In this document: positions 53,595 to 62,167 of the stretch, one piece after another
Numbering within the stretch: position 1 is the stretch's first letter
How the letters are laid out: each line of letters opens with the position of its first letter
Source of the DNA: Demequina maris
Lineage (GTDB): Bacteria; Actinomycetota; Actinomycetes; Actinomycetales; Demequinaceae
Length of the DNA stretch: 64,000 bases
Assembly (NCBI RefSeq): GCF_000971155.1
Contig: NZ_BBLX01000004.1
Coordinates: 203,647-267,646 of the forward strand
Reading direction: 5' to 3'
Notes under the pieces: model-generated
What the model saw: the letters and a program-made list of their open reading frames with translations, nothing else
What the model was told of the DNA's origin: nothing
The model's database searches: none
Position numbers and translations under genes: made by a program

Positions 53595-54134
53595 ATGCCC
53601 GGCCCGGTCCCGCCCTACACGCTCACGCGGAAGCGCATGAAGAACGTGCGCATGGTGGTGCGGCAGGGGACCGGCGAGGTGCGCGTGAGCGCGCCGCTCC
53701 GGATGGCGCAGCGCGACATCGACGCGTGGGTGCGCTCCAAGGCGGACTGGATCGCCGCGAAGCAGGTCGCGGCGCTCGACCATCCCGCGCCCCTCGCACC
53801 CGGCCCCGAGGCCGACGCCCTCCGGCGCGAGCTGCGGCCGCTGCTGCAGGCGATGCTCGACGAGTGGGTGCCGCGCATGGGCGTGCCGTACCCGACGTGG
53901 CGGACGCGGATCATGCACACGCGGTGGGGCAGTTGCAACAAGGCCAAGAGGTCGGTGACCTTCAGCGTCGAGCTCGCGCGCAAGGACTACCACCTGGTCG
54001 AGTACGTCGTGGTGCACGAGCTCGCGCACCTGATCGAGGGCAACCACGGGCCCGGCTTCTACGCCGTCATGGACCGCCACCTGCCGGGCTGGCGCGAGCA
54101 TCGCGCGGAGCTCAACGGCCGCCAGGTCGACTAG
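53595..54134 (+). CDS. YgjP-like (DUF45) zinc metallopeptidase
   Basis: 179 residues. RKRMKNVRMVVRQGTGEVRV, then RWGSCNKAKRSVTFSVEL and the zinc site HELAH at 141-145 with third ligand H151 (NHGPGF). Glu142 is the catalytic base. Family members are usually clustered with Type I restriction genes, but stand-alone copies are common. TACGCT at 53583-53588 lies 6 nt before the ATG. Its stop codon overlaps the end of the opposite-strand membrane protein gene. Confidence 0.9.
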   Translation: MPGPVPPYTLTRKRMKNVRMVVRQGTGEVRVSAPLRMAQRDIDAWVRSKADWIAAKQVAALDHPAPLAPGPEADALRRELRPLLQAMLDEWVPRMGVPYPTWRTRIMHTRWGSCNKAKRSVTFSVELARKDYHLVEYVVVHELAHLIEGNHGPGFYAVMDRHLPGWREHRAELNGRQVD

Positions 54135-55795
54135 GACGAGCCGACCGCGACCGTGTCGCCCATCGGCACCTCGAGCGCCAGCACGCGGGTGGGGTCGTCG
54201 GAGAACGGCACGAGTACGAGCCCCGTGGTCGCGGTGCCCTTCCTCAGCGCCTTCAGCACCGGGTGCGTGGGGCGTTCGGGCCCGAGCGTGCGCGAGCTGG
54301 AGTCGACCAGCGCGCCGCCGCCGAAGTAGTTCGCGGCCTGGACGTGCTGCGTGAAGACGCCGCTGTGGAGGTTGCTCATCGGCACGAGGCGGCGCCCATC
54401 GGCTGTCCACCCGCTCGGGGCGACGGCGACGGCGTCGAACAGCGTGAGGTCCGCGGTCGACGCGTCGCCCGCGGGGCGGGTCTCCACCAGCAGCATCGCG
54501 TTCGTCGCCCTCACCGCGTCGCGGGAGACGTTCGTGAGGTTCCACTGGACGTAGCCGTCCTGCTCCGAGGCGCCGGAGCCGTCGTCGCCGGCGGGAGTCG
54601 CCTCGAAGACGGGATGCTCGAGCCACACCGGGTCGCACTCGAGGGCCGCCCATTCGGCCGAGAAGTCGATGTCGAGGTAGGTGGCGCCCGACTGCAGCGC
54701 CTCCGGCAGCTCGCACACCGAGGCCGCCTGGCGCCCGGCCCGCGCCTCGTCGCGGCTCCGGGGCACGGCGCCCGCCAGGAGGTCCTCCGCGGGCACGCCG
54801 GCGACCGCGTCCTCCTCCCCCCACATGCGGTTGTCGGGGTCGAGCTCGACCTCGAGGATGAGCTCCTGGTCGCCCGCGTCCCGCTCGGGCACGATGCGGA
54901 CCTGCAGCACCGCCGCAGGCGTCACCTCGCCCGAGGCGATCGCCCACAGCTCGTCCGAGTGGAGCGACGAGCCGGGCGGCTGCGTCGTGAGCTCCACGCC
55001 GCCCAGCACCGCGCTGAAGTCCGCGGTCAGCGCGCGCGGGTGCGAGGCGTTGCCCATCACCGCGAGGCGCCGGTCGTCGGACGTCCACATCGACTCGCCC
55101 ACGTAGGCGCCGCGCGTGCGCAGCCCGGGTCCCGAGACCGTGTCGGGGTCGGTCGCCAGGGTCGCCGCCAGCGCGGCGTCGTCGATCACCAGCGGCGACT
55201 CCGACAGGTTGTCCGTGCCCTGGAGCAACCAGTCGAGCACCACCGTCGCGCCGTCGTCGTCGACGCGGGTGAGCAGCCGCGCGTAGGTGAAGTCCGGCGC
55301 GAGGATCAGCCCGTCGCCCACCCACACGGCCTCGCACTCGCGGGTCTCGGTGAGGGTCGACACGGTCGCGGCGGCGTCGTGCCAGGGGTTGTTGTCGGGG
55401 TCCATCTGGCACAGGAGGGCGGCCTGGCGGGGCGTCTCCGGCTCCTCGCCGCGGATCCTCGGCGCCGAGCCTGCGATGAGCGCCTCCGCGGACAGGTCTC
55501 CCGTCGCCATGGGGGTGAGGGGTCCGTCCTCCGTGACGACGGAGACGTCCGGCTGAGGGGTCGTCACCGCGGAGGAGGGGGCCGCGAGCGTCGACGGGTC
55601 GGAGGTCGACGAGATCGCCCACGCCGCGATGCCCAGCACCACGGCCGAGCCGCCCACGACGAGGCCCCGCCGCATCGTCCGTGCCCGCGCGAGCCGGGCA
55701 AGCGCCCGGCCCTCGATGCCCGTGATGACGTCCGCGTCGATCGAGCGCCCGCGGTCCTCCTCGCGGCCGAGCTCGGCGGCGAGCCGGGCGCTCAT
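54131..55795 (-). CDS. Sigma-partner membrane protein with two Cys-pair modules (pair 4)
   Basis: 554 residues. ~42 cytosolic residues, one membrane helix (MRRGLVVGGSAVVLGIAAWAIS, about 41-62), then an extracellular region. Two tandem modules follow, each opening QAA-x-C and later xCEAVWV or xCDPVWL, then beta-rich NVSRDAV-type segments. The pattern QAxxxC...C-x2-WV recurs in all four partner proteins. It overlaps the sigma gene by 4 nt, the usual arrangement for an anti-sigma factor, but no zinc anti-sigma (HxxxCxxC) motif is present. Role as membrane anti-sigma/sensor is inference. Confidence 0.78.
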   Translation of the reverse strand: MSARLAAELGREEDRGRSIDADVITGIEGRALARLARARTMRRGLVVGGSAVVLGIAAWAISSTSDPSTLAAPSSAVTTPQPDVSVVTEDGPLTPMATGDLSAEALIAGSAPRIRGEEPETPRQAALLCQMDPDNNPWHDAAATVSTLTETRECEAVWVGDGLILAPDFTYARLLTRVDDDGATVVLDWLLQGTDNLSESPLVIDDAALAATLATDPDTVSGPGLRTRGAYVGESMWTSDDRRLAVMGNASHPRALTADFSAVLGGVELTTQPPGSSLHSDELWAIASGEVTPAAVLQVRIVPERDAGDQELILEVELDPDNRMWGEEDAVAGVPAEDLLAGAVPRSRDEARAGRQAASVCELPEALQSGATYLDIDFSAEWAALECDPVWLEHPVFEATPAGDDGSGASEQDGYVQWNLTNVSRDAVRATNAMLLVETRPAGDASTADLTLFDAVAVAPSGWTADGRRLVPMSNLHSGVFTQHVQAANYFGGGALVDSSSRTLGPERPTHPVLKALRKGTATTGLVLVPFSDDPTRVLALEVPMGDTVAVGSS

Positions 55796-56310
55796 CGGCC
55801 GCCGTCCAGCGTCATCGAGAACGCCTCCTCGACGCCGCCCTCGACCGCATCCTCCACATCGATGCGGAGGTCGGGTCGCTCGTCCGCGAGCGTGCGCGCA
55901 CCGGACGCCAGGTCCGCGCGCACCGCCTTGAGCGGCGCGTCGAGCGTGCGCGCGATCGCGGTCGCGGCCAGGCCGTCGGCGAAGCGCAGCACGACGGCGA
56001 CCCGCTCCCGCCGGGGCAGCAGACGCAGCGCCTCGCGGATGTCGGGCTCGTCCATGGCGGTGGCGCGCGCGGCAAGCGCGGGCTCGTCGCCCTTGTCCCG
56101 CCGGAACGCACGATGCAGGGCGTCCCAGACGGCGCCCTCCGCGTCCTCGGCGGTCTCGGGGCGGTGACCCCGGCCGAGGCCGTCGGCGAGGGCGCGCTCG
56201 ACGAGGGAGGTGGTCGCCGCATCGTCCCCTGTCAGCAGGAGGGCGCGGGCGTAGAGGTCCTGGCCGCGCTCGCGGAGCACCGCGTGCAGCATGCGCACCC
56301 GTGCGTTCAC
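55792..56310 (-). CDS. ECF sigma factor, SigE-like, diverged (pair 4)
   Basis: 172 residues. Region 2-like helix (DLYARALLLTGDDAATTSLVERALA) and region 4 (LPRRERVAVVLRFADGLAATAIARTLDAPLKAVRADL) are recognisable, but the acidic DLLQDALVRAF core is eroded (SLVERALADGL) and the YVKRAI-type 2.4 helix is weak. Promoter recognition may be altered or lost. It ends LRIDVEDAVEGG, a tail shared with the other three. GGAGGT is 5 nt before GTG 56310. Confidence 0.78.
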   Translation of the reverse strand: MNARVRMLHAVLRERGQDLYARALLLTGDDAATTSLVERALADGLGRGHRPETAEDAEGAVWDALHRAFRRDKGDEPALAARATAMDEPDIREALRLLPRRERVAVVLRFADGLAATAIARTLDAPLKAVRADLASGARTLADERPDLRIDVEDAVEGGVEEAFSMTLDGGR

Positions 56311-56376
56311 CCGACCTCCCTGCTAACGGAGCGAGTCTGGCACGCGTGCGCGTCGAGCGACAGGGGACACGGCGCG

Positions 56377-57942
56377 CTACGGGGACGGCGACGCGGTGAG
56401 GGCCGGCGTGATGAGCGGGTCGAGGGGCGTCTCGAGCAGCAGCACCCGCGACGGATCGTCGAGGAACGGCACCGCCGCGATCGCGGTCGCCCGGCCGCCG
56501 TCGGCGAGCGAGCCGACGATCTCGTCGACGTCGACGATGGTGTCGGACGACAGCATCCCCGGGAACAGCCGGTCGCGCCCGCCGATGGTCGCGCCCGCGA
56601 GCAGGGGGTAGTCGTAGAACACGTTGGTGAGCCACGCGGTGCGGCGGCCGTTCACGAGCCACGCGCTGCTCGGCGTCACCACCGCCGTGCCGAGCAGGGT
56701 GAGCCCGTCGCCGCGCGCCCGGAGGCCGTCCGGGTCGGGCTCGATCAGCACCTGCAGGCGCGACAGCTGGACGGTCTGGCCCGAGACGTTGGTGACGTCC
56801 CACACCAGCGTGTCGGCGGGGGTGCCGGCGCGCAGCTCGGAGGTGCCGGTGTCGGCGAGCACCAGCCCGTCGACCCAGCCCGGATCGCAGGCGACCTGTC
56901 GTGCCTGGTAGGGGATGTTGTAGTTCTCGAATGTCGAGGAGCGCATGCCCTTGGGCACGTCGCACAGCAGCGCCGCCTGCCTGCCGGCGCCGGCGGCCTC
57001 GCCCCGTTCGCGGGGTCGGAACGACGCCATGAGGTGGTCCGCGGCGATCGCGTGCGCGAACTCGTCGACGGTCATGGACGCCTCGGCGATGACGTCCGCG
57101 GTGAGCGGGTCGGCCTGGCGCGAGTGCGGGATGCCGACCTGCACCGTCAGCGTGCCCGCGGTCGCGCCGGCGGCGAGGTCCCACAGGGGGTCGGCCGCCG
57201 TGTCCGCGGCCGGCGCCTCGGCGGTGAAGGTCGCCCAGCCGCGCATCGCGGATCCGGGCTCGAGCCGTTCGAGCGACGAGCGGTCGAGGTTCAGAGCAAG
57301 GCGCTCGCGGTCGTCCGCCCACAGGGAGACGCCCCGGTAGGTCTCGTCGGCGACCGTGGTGGCCGCGGTCACGCGGTCCGGATCGGTGACGAGCCCGACC
57401 ATGAGGTCGCCGCGGTCGAGCAGCAGCGGCCGGTAGCCGACGTTGCGCACCGTCCACCGGATGTCCACGCGCACGAGGTGGTCCGTCGCGTGGAGCGTCA
57501 TGAGCGTCTCGTCGGGGTCGACGGCGAGCAGCGGCAGGTCGCCCACCCACAGGGCCCGGCACGGCGCGGCGCTGTCGGGGTCGGTGGTCTCGCGGCACGC
57601 GACCGCGGCCTGGCGGTCCGGGGCGCGGTCGGACAGCCGGATCCGGGATGCCGCACCGCCCAGCAGCTCCTCCGCGTAGATGACGCCGGTGCCCGGCTGC
57701 GAGGCCTGCACCGCGGGCGTGTCCGCGCCGGCGCCCGTCTGGTCGTCGCCCGGCTCGGACCCGCCCACGACCGCGACGGCGCCCGCGAGCGCGAGGAGCC
57801 CCGCGCTCGCGGCCGCGTAGCCCGCCAGGCGCAGGCGTCGCCGTCGGCGGATCCGCGCGGTCGCGCGTGCGGTGATCGCGGCGCACGCCTCGTCGCCCGG
57901 CCCGTCCTCGGGCTCGAGCGCGCGCAGTAGGGCCGCGCTCAC
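56377..57942 (-). CDS. Sigma-partner membrane protein with two Cys-pair modules (pair 3)
   Basis: 521 residues. Basic cytosolic start (ARATARIRRRRRLRL), membrane helix (GYAAASAGLLALAGAVAVVGG, about 41-61), then two modules: QAAVACRETTDPDSAAPC-x-ALWV and QAALLCDV...ACDPGWV, followed by WTVRNVGYRPLLLD and WDVTNVSGQTVQL. Overlaps its sigma gene by 4 nt. Sits 66 bp upstream of the pair-4 sigma on the same strand, so pairs 3 and 4 may be one transcript. Confidence 0.78.
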   Translation of the reverse strand: MSAALLRALEPEDGPGDEACAAITARATARIRRRRRLRLAGYAAASAGLLALAGAVAVVGGSEPGDDQTGAGADTPAVQASQPGTGVIYAEELLGGAASRIRLSDRAPDRQAAVACRETTDPDSAAPCRALWVGDLPLLAVDPDETLMTLHATDHLVRVDIRWTVRNVGYRPLLLDRGDLMVGLVTDPDRVTAATTVADETYRGVSLWADDRERLALNLDRSSLERLEPGSAMRGWATFTAEAPAADTAADPLWDLAAGATAGTLTVQVGIPHSRQADPLTADVIAEASMTVDEFAHAIAADHLMASFRPRERGEAAGAGRQAALLCDVPKGMRSSTFENYNIPYQARQVACDPGWVDGLVLADTGTSELRAGTPADTLVWDVTNVSGQTVQLSRLQVLIEPDPDGLRARGDGLTLLGTAVVTPSSAWLVNGRRTAWLTNVFYDYPLLAGATIGGRDRLFPGMLSSDTIVDVDEIVGSLADGGRATAIAAVPFLDDPSRVLLLETPLDPLITPALTASPSP

Positions 57943-58490
57943 GGCGCCTCCCCGACCGCGACCATGGTGCTGTCGAGCACGCCTCCCTCGAGCGCGTCCT
58001 CGAGCCGCAGCCCCAGGTGCGGCTGCGCCGCGAGCATGCGCGTCACCGCGGCGGCGAGGGCGTCGCGCACGGCCGCCTCATGAAGGTCCGCGCTCGCGGC
58101 GATCGCGGGCACCGCGAGCCCGTCGGAGTAGCGCATCACCAGCACGGCACGCGCGCGCGGCGTGAGCGTGGCGAGGGCCTCGCGGGTGGACGATGCGTCG
58201 GTCCCGTCGGTCGGCCGCAGCGCCGCGGGCGGGGCGAAGGGGTCGGGCGGCTCGCGGTCGGTTCCCGGCGTCTCCCGCCGGACGGCTGCGTGGCGGAGGG
58301 CGTCGCGGACGGCGAGCCGCGCATCGTCCCGCGTCTCGGGGAGGCGACCGCTGCCGAACGTGCGGGCGAGGGCGTCCTCGAGCAGGGTGCCCGCGCTGTC
58401 GGGGTCGCCGGTGAGGCGCTCGGCGTAGGCGAGCAGGTCGGGGCCGTACGCGCGCATCGTCGCGTCGAGCGTCCTCGCCCAGGTCCTCAC
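57939..58490 (-). CDS. ECF sigma factor, SigE-like, diverged (pair 3)
   Basis: 183 residues. Region 2 (DLLAYAERLTGDPDSAGTLLEDALARTF) and region 4 (LTPRARAVLVMRYSDGLAVPAIAASADLHEAAVRDAL) present but with non-standard recognition helix. Tail LGLRLEDALEGG is shared with the others. GTG 58490 has a weak GAAGGG site. Confidence 0.8.
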   Translation of the reverse strand: MRTWARTLDATMRAYGPDLLAYAERLTGDPDSAGTLLEDALARTFGSGRLPETRDDARLAVRDALRHAAVRRETPGTDREPPDPFAPPAALRPTDGTDASSTREALATLTPRARAVLVMRYSDGLAVPAIAASADLHEAAVRDALAAAVTRMLAAQPHLGLRLEDALEGGVLDSTMVAVGEAP

Positions 58491-58547
58491 GGCTCACACC
58501 CTTCGCTGCCTCCGATTCTCCCACCGGGGGCCGCGGGTGCCCAGGGG

Positions 58548-60035
58548 TCAGCCGGCCAGGGACCAGGGCAGCTCGAGCAGGAGCTCGCGGGTGCCGTCCT
58601 CGTCGTCCTCGCGGACCACCCTGACGAAGACCGCGCCGTGGGCGTCGAGGGCCTTGTCATCCCGCTCGAACGTCTTCTCGCCGGCGATCGGGTTGCCCGG
58701 ATCCAGGCTGAGCGGGTCGCTCTCGGAGGACAGGAGGGCGTGGCGGGTCGAGTCCCCGTTCCACGGGGTCCACCCGACGCTCACGCCGTCCGAGTTCATG
58801 ACGTAGCCCACGTCGCCCAGGTCGATGCTCACGCCCATCGACGCCTGGTCCAGGTCGAGCGTGCGGCCCGACACGTTGATGGCCTTCCACTGGATCACGC
58901 TCGTGAACTTGTCCTGCTGCGTGATCCCCACGTCCGTGAGCTCGAGCAGCTTGCCGCCCGGGATCCACACCGCCTCGCACGTCGGCGTGCTCCAACTCGC
59001 GATCCCGTCGCCGTCGTCGGGCTGGAAGCGGGGGTTGTCCGCCTCGCCCACGTGGCAGACGAGCGCCTCCTGCGCATCGGCCCGGGTCTCGCCATCGACG
59101 CGCGGCTCGAGGCCCTCGAAGGCCGCGGACACGGGGTCCATGCTTCCGGTGATGCTCGCGACGGCGCTCGCCTCGAGGAACAGCTCGCGCGTGCCCGCGT
59201 CGCCCGCGGGCGGGATGCGCACCTGCAGCGTCAGCGTCGGCTCGATGCTGCCGCCCGACATCCCCTCGAGGAGGCCGTCGGTGCCGAGCCCGGTGAACAT
59301 CTGCGGGTCGAGGGTCGCGTCGCCGGCGAGCGTGTCGCCCGGCGCGAGCGTCGCGCTCGAGGTGTCGCCCTCCATCTGCACGACCCGGTTCTTCGCGTCG
59401 GACCACAGCGACGGCGCGATGAGCTGGCGGTCGCCCGCGGTGTAGCCCTCCCCGCTCATGACCCTGTCCGGATCGGAGGCGAGCGCGATGCTGAGCGTGC
59501 CCTCGTCGACCAGGATCGGGTCCCCGGATGCGTTCGCGAGCTCCCATGAGACGTGCACGGTGCCGTCGCCGTCGACGACGACCTCCGCGCGCGTGACCTC
59601 GACCAGCGGCTCGTCGGCGACCCACACCGCGGGGCACGAGTCCGCCCGGCTGAAGTCCGCACCCGCGTACGGGTTGTCCTTGACGGCCATGGTGCAGAGG
59701 ATCCCCGCCTGGCCGGTGCGGCCGTCGTCGAGCGTGCGCATGGTCGTCCCCGCGCGGAGGTCGTCGGCGGTGATGCCGTCGAGCGTGTCCGGCACGGTGG
59801 TGATCGCCGGGGCGATCTCGCCGCGCTGGCCCTGCCACTCGAGGGCGGCCGCGACCCCGCCTGCCAGCACGAGGGCGGTGACGCCGAGCGTGCCCGCGGC
59901 GCGCATCGTCCGCGCGCGCCGGACCCGGCGCCGCGCCGGGGCGACCACCGCATCGTCCACGCCGCCGCGCCCGTCGTAGAGCGCGCCGCCGGTCTCGGCC
60001 TGCCGCGCGAGGGACTCCATCAGCTCGTTGCTCAT
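58548..60035 (-). CDS. Sigma-partner membrane protein with two Cys-pair modules (pair 2)
   Basis: 495 residues. Cytosolic LARQAETGGALYDGR motif, basic run, membrane helix (AAGTLGVTALVLAGGVAAAL, about 45-65), then two modules: QAGILCTMAVKDNPYAG-x6-CPAVWV and QEALVCHV...CEAVWI. Shares LARxAxxGxxLYDxR with the pair-1 partner. Overlaps its sigma gene by 4 nt. The extracellular duplicate Cys pairs could report disulfide state or bind a ligand. Confidence 0.8.
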   Translation of the reverse strand: MSNELMESLARQAETGGALYDGRGGVDDAVVAPARRRVRRARTMRAAGTLGVTALVLAGGVAAALEWQGQRGEIAPAITTVPDTLDGITADDLRAGTTMRTLDDGRTGQAGILCTMAVKDNPYAGADFSRADSCPAVWVADEPLVEVTRAEVVVDGDGTVHVSWELANASGDPILVDEGTLSIALASDPDRVMSGEGYTAGDRQLIAPSLWSDAKNRVVQMEGDTSSATLAPGDTLAGDATLDPQMFTGLGTDGLLEGMSGGSIEPTLTLQVRIPPAGDAGTRELFLEASAVASITGSMDPVSAAFEGLEPRVDGETRADAQEALVCHVGEADNPRFQPDDGDGIASWSTPTCEAVWIPGGKLLELTDVGITQQDKFTSVIQWKAINVSGRTLDLDQASMGVSIDLGDVGYVMNSDGVSVGWTPWNGDSTRHALLSSESDPLSLDPGNPIAGEKTFERDDKALDAHGAVFVRVVREDDEDGTRELLLELPWSLAG

Positions 60036-60589
60036 CGCGCGCCTCCCTTCGAGGTGATCACCACGTGCTCGTCTCCGCCCTCCAGGGCGTCGGTCGGGTC
60101 CAGCCCGAAGTCGCCGTGCGTGCGGCGCAGCTTCTCGATCGCGGAGGTCAGGTAGCCGCGCACCGTGCCGGCGGAGATGCCCAGCTCCTCCGCGATCGCC
60201 GGCGAGGCGAGGCCGTCGAAGTACCGCATCACGATGCATGCACGCTCACGTGGGGGGAGCGAGAGGACCGCCTCGTGGAGGGCGTCGCGGGTGGCGCTCG
60301 CGGTGGTCGGGTCCTGGAGGACACGGTCGGCGTCGCGGCCGTCGCGCCGGGGCCGGACGCTCGCGCGGCGGTGGGTGTCGATGAACGCGGTCTGGATCGC
60401 GCGCTTCACGTAGGCGTGCGCGGCGGTGACGTCCTCGGGCCCGCGGCCGCGCTTGAACGCGCGGACCAGGGCGTCCTGGAGGAGGTCGTCGGCGTCGGCG
60501 GCGTCGCCCGTGAGGACGAACGCGTACCCGTAGAGGGCCCTGCCACGCTCACGCATCAGCGCGTCGAGCGTCTCCGACCACCTGCTCAC
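60032..60589 (-). CDS. ECF sigma factor, SigE family (pair 2)
   Basis: 185 residues, canonical. Region 2 DADDLLQDALVRAFKR with YVKRAIQTAFIDTHRR (2.4); region 4 LPPRERACIVMRYFDGLASPAIAEELGISAGTVRGYLTSA. Ends FGLDPTDALEGG-x2-HVVITSKGGAR, almost the same tail as pair 1. GTG 60589 follows GGAGGAACC. Likely directs core RNA polymerase to a stress or envelope regulon. Confidence 0.92.
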   Translation of the reverse strand: MSRWSETLDALMRERGRALYGYAFVLTGDAADADDLLQDALVRAFKRGRGPEDVTAAHAYVKRAIQTAFIDTHRRASVRPRRDGRDADRVLQDPTTASATRDALHEAVLSLPPRERACIVMRYFDGLASPAIAEELGISAGTVRGYLTSAIEKLRRTHGDFGLDPTDALEGGDEHVVITSKGGAR

Positions 60590-60689
60590 GGTTCCTCCCC
60601 CTGCCTGCGGTGCATCCTGTCACCGCTCAAGACGTATGGACGGCAGGAACCGCAGGGTCGAGGCACCGGAATCCGCGCCGACCCTCCTG

Positions 60690-60749
60690 CGGGGAGCTGA
60701 GCGACGGTTTCCGAAGGTTCCCGACTCCTACGGGGAAGTGAGCGACGGT
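60690..60749. repeat. Direct repeat CGGGGAnnTGAGCGACGGT
   Basis: CGGGGAGCTGAGCGACGGT (60690-60708) and CGGGGAAGTGAGCGACGGT (60731-60749), 41 bp apart, in the gap between pair 1 and pair 2. The second copy overlaps the stop codon of the pair-1 partner gene. Confidence 0.7.
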
Positions 60750-62167
60750 CAGCCGTTCCAGGGCACCTCGAGGACGAGCTCGCGCGACCCGTCCAGGTCG
60801 GAGCGGGAGGCGACGCGGACCTGCACGCTGGTGTGCGCGGCCGCGAAGTCGCCGGCCTCGTCGAGGTCGAGGGTCGCGGATCCGGCGAAGAGCTGCCACG
60901 GTTCCACGGTCTCCACGACGCTCGTGCTGCGCAGCAGTGCCTTCCGCATCGCGTCCGACGTCCACAGCGAGCCGGACGAGACGATGCTTCCCGCGCTGCT
61001 CATGGAGGTCCATGCAGAGCCGGACCCGTCGTCGGCATCCTCGATCGCCACCGACGCCCCTCCGGTGTCGATCCGGAGGCGCTTGCCGGAGGTGTTCTGC
61101 GCGATCCAGCGGACCGTGAGCGTCCCGGACGCCTCGTCGACGTCGAAGGTCGCCTCGGTCAGGGTGAGCAGCGGCGCGACCGCGTCGACCACCAGTGCCT
61201 CGCACCGAGGAGCGAAGGGGTCGAGGCCGCCGGACGAGGTGCGCGGGTTGTCCGCGTCATCGAGGACGCAGTCGAGCGCCGTCTGGGCGCTTCCGAGGTC
61301 GTAGTCCTCACTGTGCCGGGTGACGGCCCCCTCGCGCAGGTCCTCGGCGTACAGGGGCGAGCTCCGGATCGACTCGACGGCGGCGGCGTTCACCCAGTCC
61401 GACGACGTCACGCGCAGCCACAGCTCACGCTTCTCCGTCGGATCCGCGAAGGGGATGGGCACCAGCATCTCGAGGTTGACGGCGGTACCCGCCTCGATCG
61501 CGGGCCGGGCGTCGAGGTCGATGGTGCCCGCTCCCGCGGATGCATCGCCGGGCGCGAGGTCTACCGGGTCCGCCGGCAGCTCGGAGCCCAGCCCCGCGAG
61601 CGTCGCGAGGGGATCCTGCGCGTCGGACTCCGTGACGACGACGGGCGTCTCCCACGCCTTGTCGATGCGGATCCGCTGATCGCCGGCGTTGCGCACCGTC
61701 CACATGACGTACGCCACGTGGCCCGCGTCGACCTCAACCGAGGTCCCGGTCCGCACGATCTCGAGCAGCGGTTCCTGGCCGACCGTCACCTCGTCGCACT
61801 GGCGCGGTGCCGCCGGCGTGCACAGGTACGCCCGCTGACCGCCGTCGGCCCCCGCACCACCCACGGTGCCCAGGAGGTCCTCGGCGGTGACGACCCCCGG
61901 CAGCAGATCTCCGCTCGCGGAGGCGGAAACGCTCGGGCTCGGCGAGGTCGTCGCCGGGTCCACCGTCGGGCTCGCGCTGCCGAGGGCGACGGCGCCCAAT
62001 GCCCCTGCGAGCACCACGACGGTCGCAACCGCGCCTGTACCCAGCCCGCGCACCGTCCGCCGCCGGCGTACGCGGCCGTGGACGGGCGACGCGAGCGAGC
62101 GGGCGTCGTACAGGTCGATGCCCGCGCGCGCTCGCCGCGCCAGGGCGTCCTCGAGATCGGCGCTCAT
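60749..62167 (-). CDS. Sigma-partner membrane protein with two Cys-pair modules (pair 1)
   Basis: 472 residues. Cytosolic LARRARAGIDLYDAR motif, RRRRTVRG, membrane helix (GTGAVATVVVLAGALGAVAL, about 43-62), a Ser/Pro/Thr linker, then two modules: QRAYLC-x8-CDEV and QTALDC...CEALVV, with PLLEIV and PLLTLT strands after each. Overlaps its sigma gene by 4 nt. It is the first partner in the array and lies 160 bp before the pair-2 sigma. Confidence 0.8.
   Translation of the reverse strand: MSADLEDALARRARAGIDLYDARSLASPVHGRVRRRRTVRGLGTGAVATVVVLAGALGAVALGSASPTVDPATTSPSPSVSASASGDLLPGVVTAEDLLGTVGGAGADGGQRAYLCTPAAPRQCDEVTVGQEPLLEIVRTGTSVEVDAGHVAYVMWTVRNAGDQRIRIDKAWETPVVVTESDAQDPLATLAGLGSELPADPVDLAPGDASAGAGTIDLDARPAIEAGTAVNLEMLVPIPFADPTEKRELWLRVTSSDWVNAAAVESIRSSPLYAEDLREGAVTRHSEDYDLGSAQTALDCVLDDADNPRTSSGGLDPFAPRCEALVVDAVAPLLTLTEATFDVDEASGTLTVRWIAQNTSGKRLRIDTGGASVAIEDADDGSGSAWTSMSSAGSIVSSGSLWTSDAMRKALLRSTSVVETVEPWQLFAGSATLDLDEAGDFAAAHTSVQVRVASRSDLDGSRELVLEVPWNG

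Noticed and set aside
54131..62167. Zinc anti-sigma (ZAS) domain in the sigma partners
   Set aside because: No HxxxCxxC motif in the cytosolic segments; the conserved Cys are extracellular.
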